Shown: positions 34,886-35,261 of the stretch, piece by piece
Layout of the letters: each line of letters starts with the position of its first letter
Position numbering within the stretch: position 1 is the stretch's first letter
DNA from: Planctomycetaceae bacterium UBA2972
GTDB taxonomy: Bacteria; Planctomycetota; Planctomycetia; Pirellulales; Pirellulaceae
Assembly: GCA_002348315.1 (NCBI GenBank)
Contig: DEAW01000168.1
Coordinates: forward strand, 1 to 35,261
DNA: 35,261 nucleotides
Direction: 5' to 3'
The notes under the pieces: generated by a model
Seen by the model: only the letters and a program-made list of their open reading frames with translations
Databases searched by the model: none
Told to the model about the DNA's origin: nothing
Made by a program: the position numbers and the translations under genes

Positions 34886-35115
34886 TCTCAATAAGTCTGT
34901 TTTAGAGTGCTTTAAATGGGCGAATAAGACCAATAGCAGTCTGTTTGATACTCACGCCATTTAATACGGCGTACAATGAAACTACTGCAAAAACCATACA
35001 ATTCAAATGCAGTTGTCCAACATTCGGATCAGGAATTGGTATTTGATCCATTGAACCACTGCCCCACTAGGCATTTACCTTTTTGCCTATAAAAAAGCCC
35101 AAGAGGAATCGGAAC
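34886..35115 (+). other. Intergenic region with three short hairpins
   Basis: This 230-base gap before the last gene has three inverted repeats: ACGCC/GGCGT (34954-34958 and 34968-34972), ACTGCA/TGCAGT (34984-34989 and 35008-35013) and TAGGCA/TGCCTA (35068-35073 and 35084-35089). None has a T-tract, so a terminator for the previous gene is not evident. They could be a structured leader of the downstream gene. No tRNA is seen. Confidence 0.35.
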
Positions 35116-35261
35116 ATGTCCAAGGCTCAAATGAAACGTCGAGTTGCTTTATTCGGTATCGCTGCAAACGCGATCGCATTGCCAATTGCTATCAATGCAG
35201 CTAAAGGTAACGGAGACTCCAGCCCAGTCACCAAACAGGATTTTGTTGATTTCTTCGAAGC
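35116..35261 (+). CDS. N-terminal fragment of an exported protein of unknown function
   Basis: An open frame starts at ATG 35116, with GGA upstream, and runs off the window after 48 residues. It opens with MSKAQMKRRVALFGIAANAIALPIAINAAK, a basic start and hydrophobic stretch like a signal or membrane anchor, followed by polar GDSSPVTKQDFVDFFEA. I do not recognise the family. Confidence 0.6.
   Translation, partial: MSKAQMKRRVALFGIAANAIALPIAINAAKGNGDSSPVTKQDFVDFFE

Noticed and set aside
1..35261. Mobile elements, prophage, CRISPR array, tRNA or rRNA
   Set aside because: No transposase, integrase, terminal repeats, regular repeat-spacer pattern or cloverleaf-like sequence was found.

Overview
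The window looks like chromosomal DNA from a planctomycete of the Planctomycetales. It has moderate GC content and long AT-rich intergenic stretches. The best lineage evidence is the gene content: a protein with planctomycete cytochrome (PSCyt1), DUF1549 and DUF1553 domains next to a cytochrome-WD40 protein, an ECF sigma factor followed directly by a membrane-anchored Ser/Thr kinase, and a secreted PQQ-type beta-propeller protein with a WPRWRG motif. The genus cannot be fixed from the sequence alone. I see no rRNA, tRNA, CRISPR array, insertion sequence, phage gene or attachment site. Apart from the two cut-off end genes, every gene looks intact.

Layout, left half. Positions 1-2050 (+) hold the end of a membrane protein plus an ABC-2 ATPase and permease. 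Positions 2085-4748 (-) hold a GYF/zinc-ribbon membrane protein, a beta-CASP RNase-like metallohydrolase and an ECF-like sigma factor. Divergent from the sigma factor, 4964-11654 (+) looks like one transcription unit: cytochrome-WD40 protein, giant PSCyt1/DUF1549/DUF1553 protein, ABC ATPase, ABC permease. Then come a DUF1990 protein, a sigma factor/kinase signalling pair (12492-14794), a secreted FKBP isomerase with a PQQ-type sugar dehydrogenase ending in a strong terminator (15021-17015), and a helical protein of unknown function overlapping a secreted kelch mutarotase-like protein (17118-18687).

Layout, right half. Positions 18684-33293 are all on the minus strand and mostly housekeeping. 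In transcription order they are: membrane pyrophosphatase, RsfS, arginyl-tRNA synthetase, dGTPase-family enzyme, PIN-TRAM membrane protein, UvrA, fluoride channel, acetolactate synthase large subunit, a clear terminator, and a glutamate/aspartate-type symporter. A secreted PQQ-repeat protein (33557-34885, +) is divergent from the pyrophosphatase. A signal-peptide-bearing gene starts at 35116 and runs off the end.

Working together: uvrA, the dNTP hydrolase and the PIN-TRAM gene form a loose nucleic-acid maintenance group. The sigma factor and kinase are likely a signalling pair. The 4964-11654 unit joins secreted cytochrome-type proteins to an ABC transporter and faces a sigma factor across a repeat-bearing intergenic region, so it is the best candidate here for an undescribed functional module. 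Other notable points are large lineage-type insertions in the pyrophosphatase, ArgRS and symporter, a plant-like acetolactate synthase C-terminus, and dyad or direct-repeat motifs in several promoter regions.
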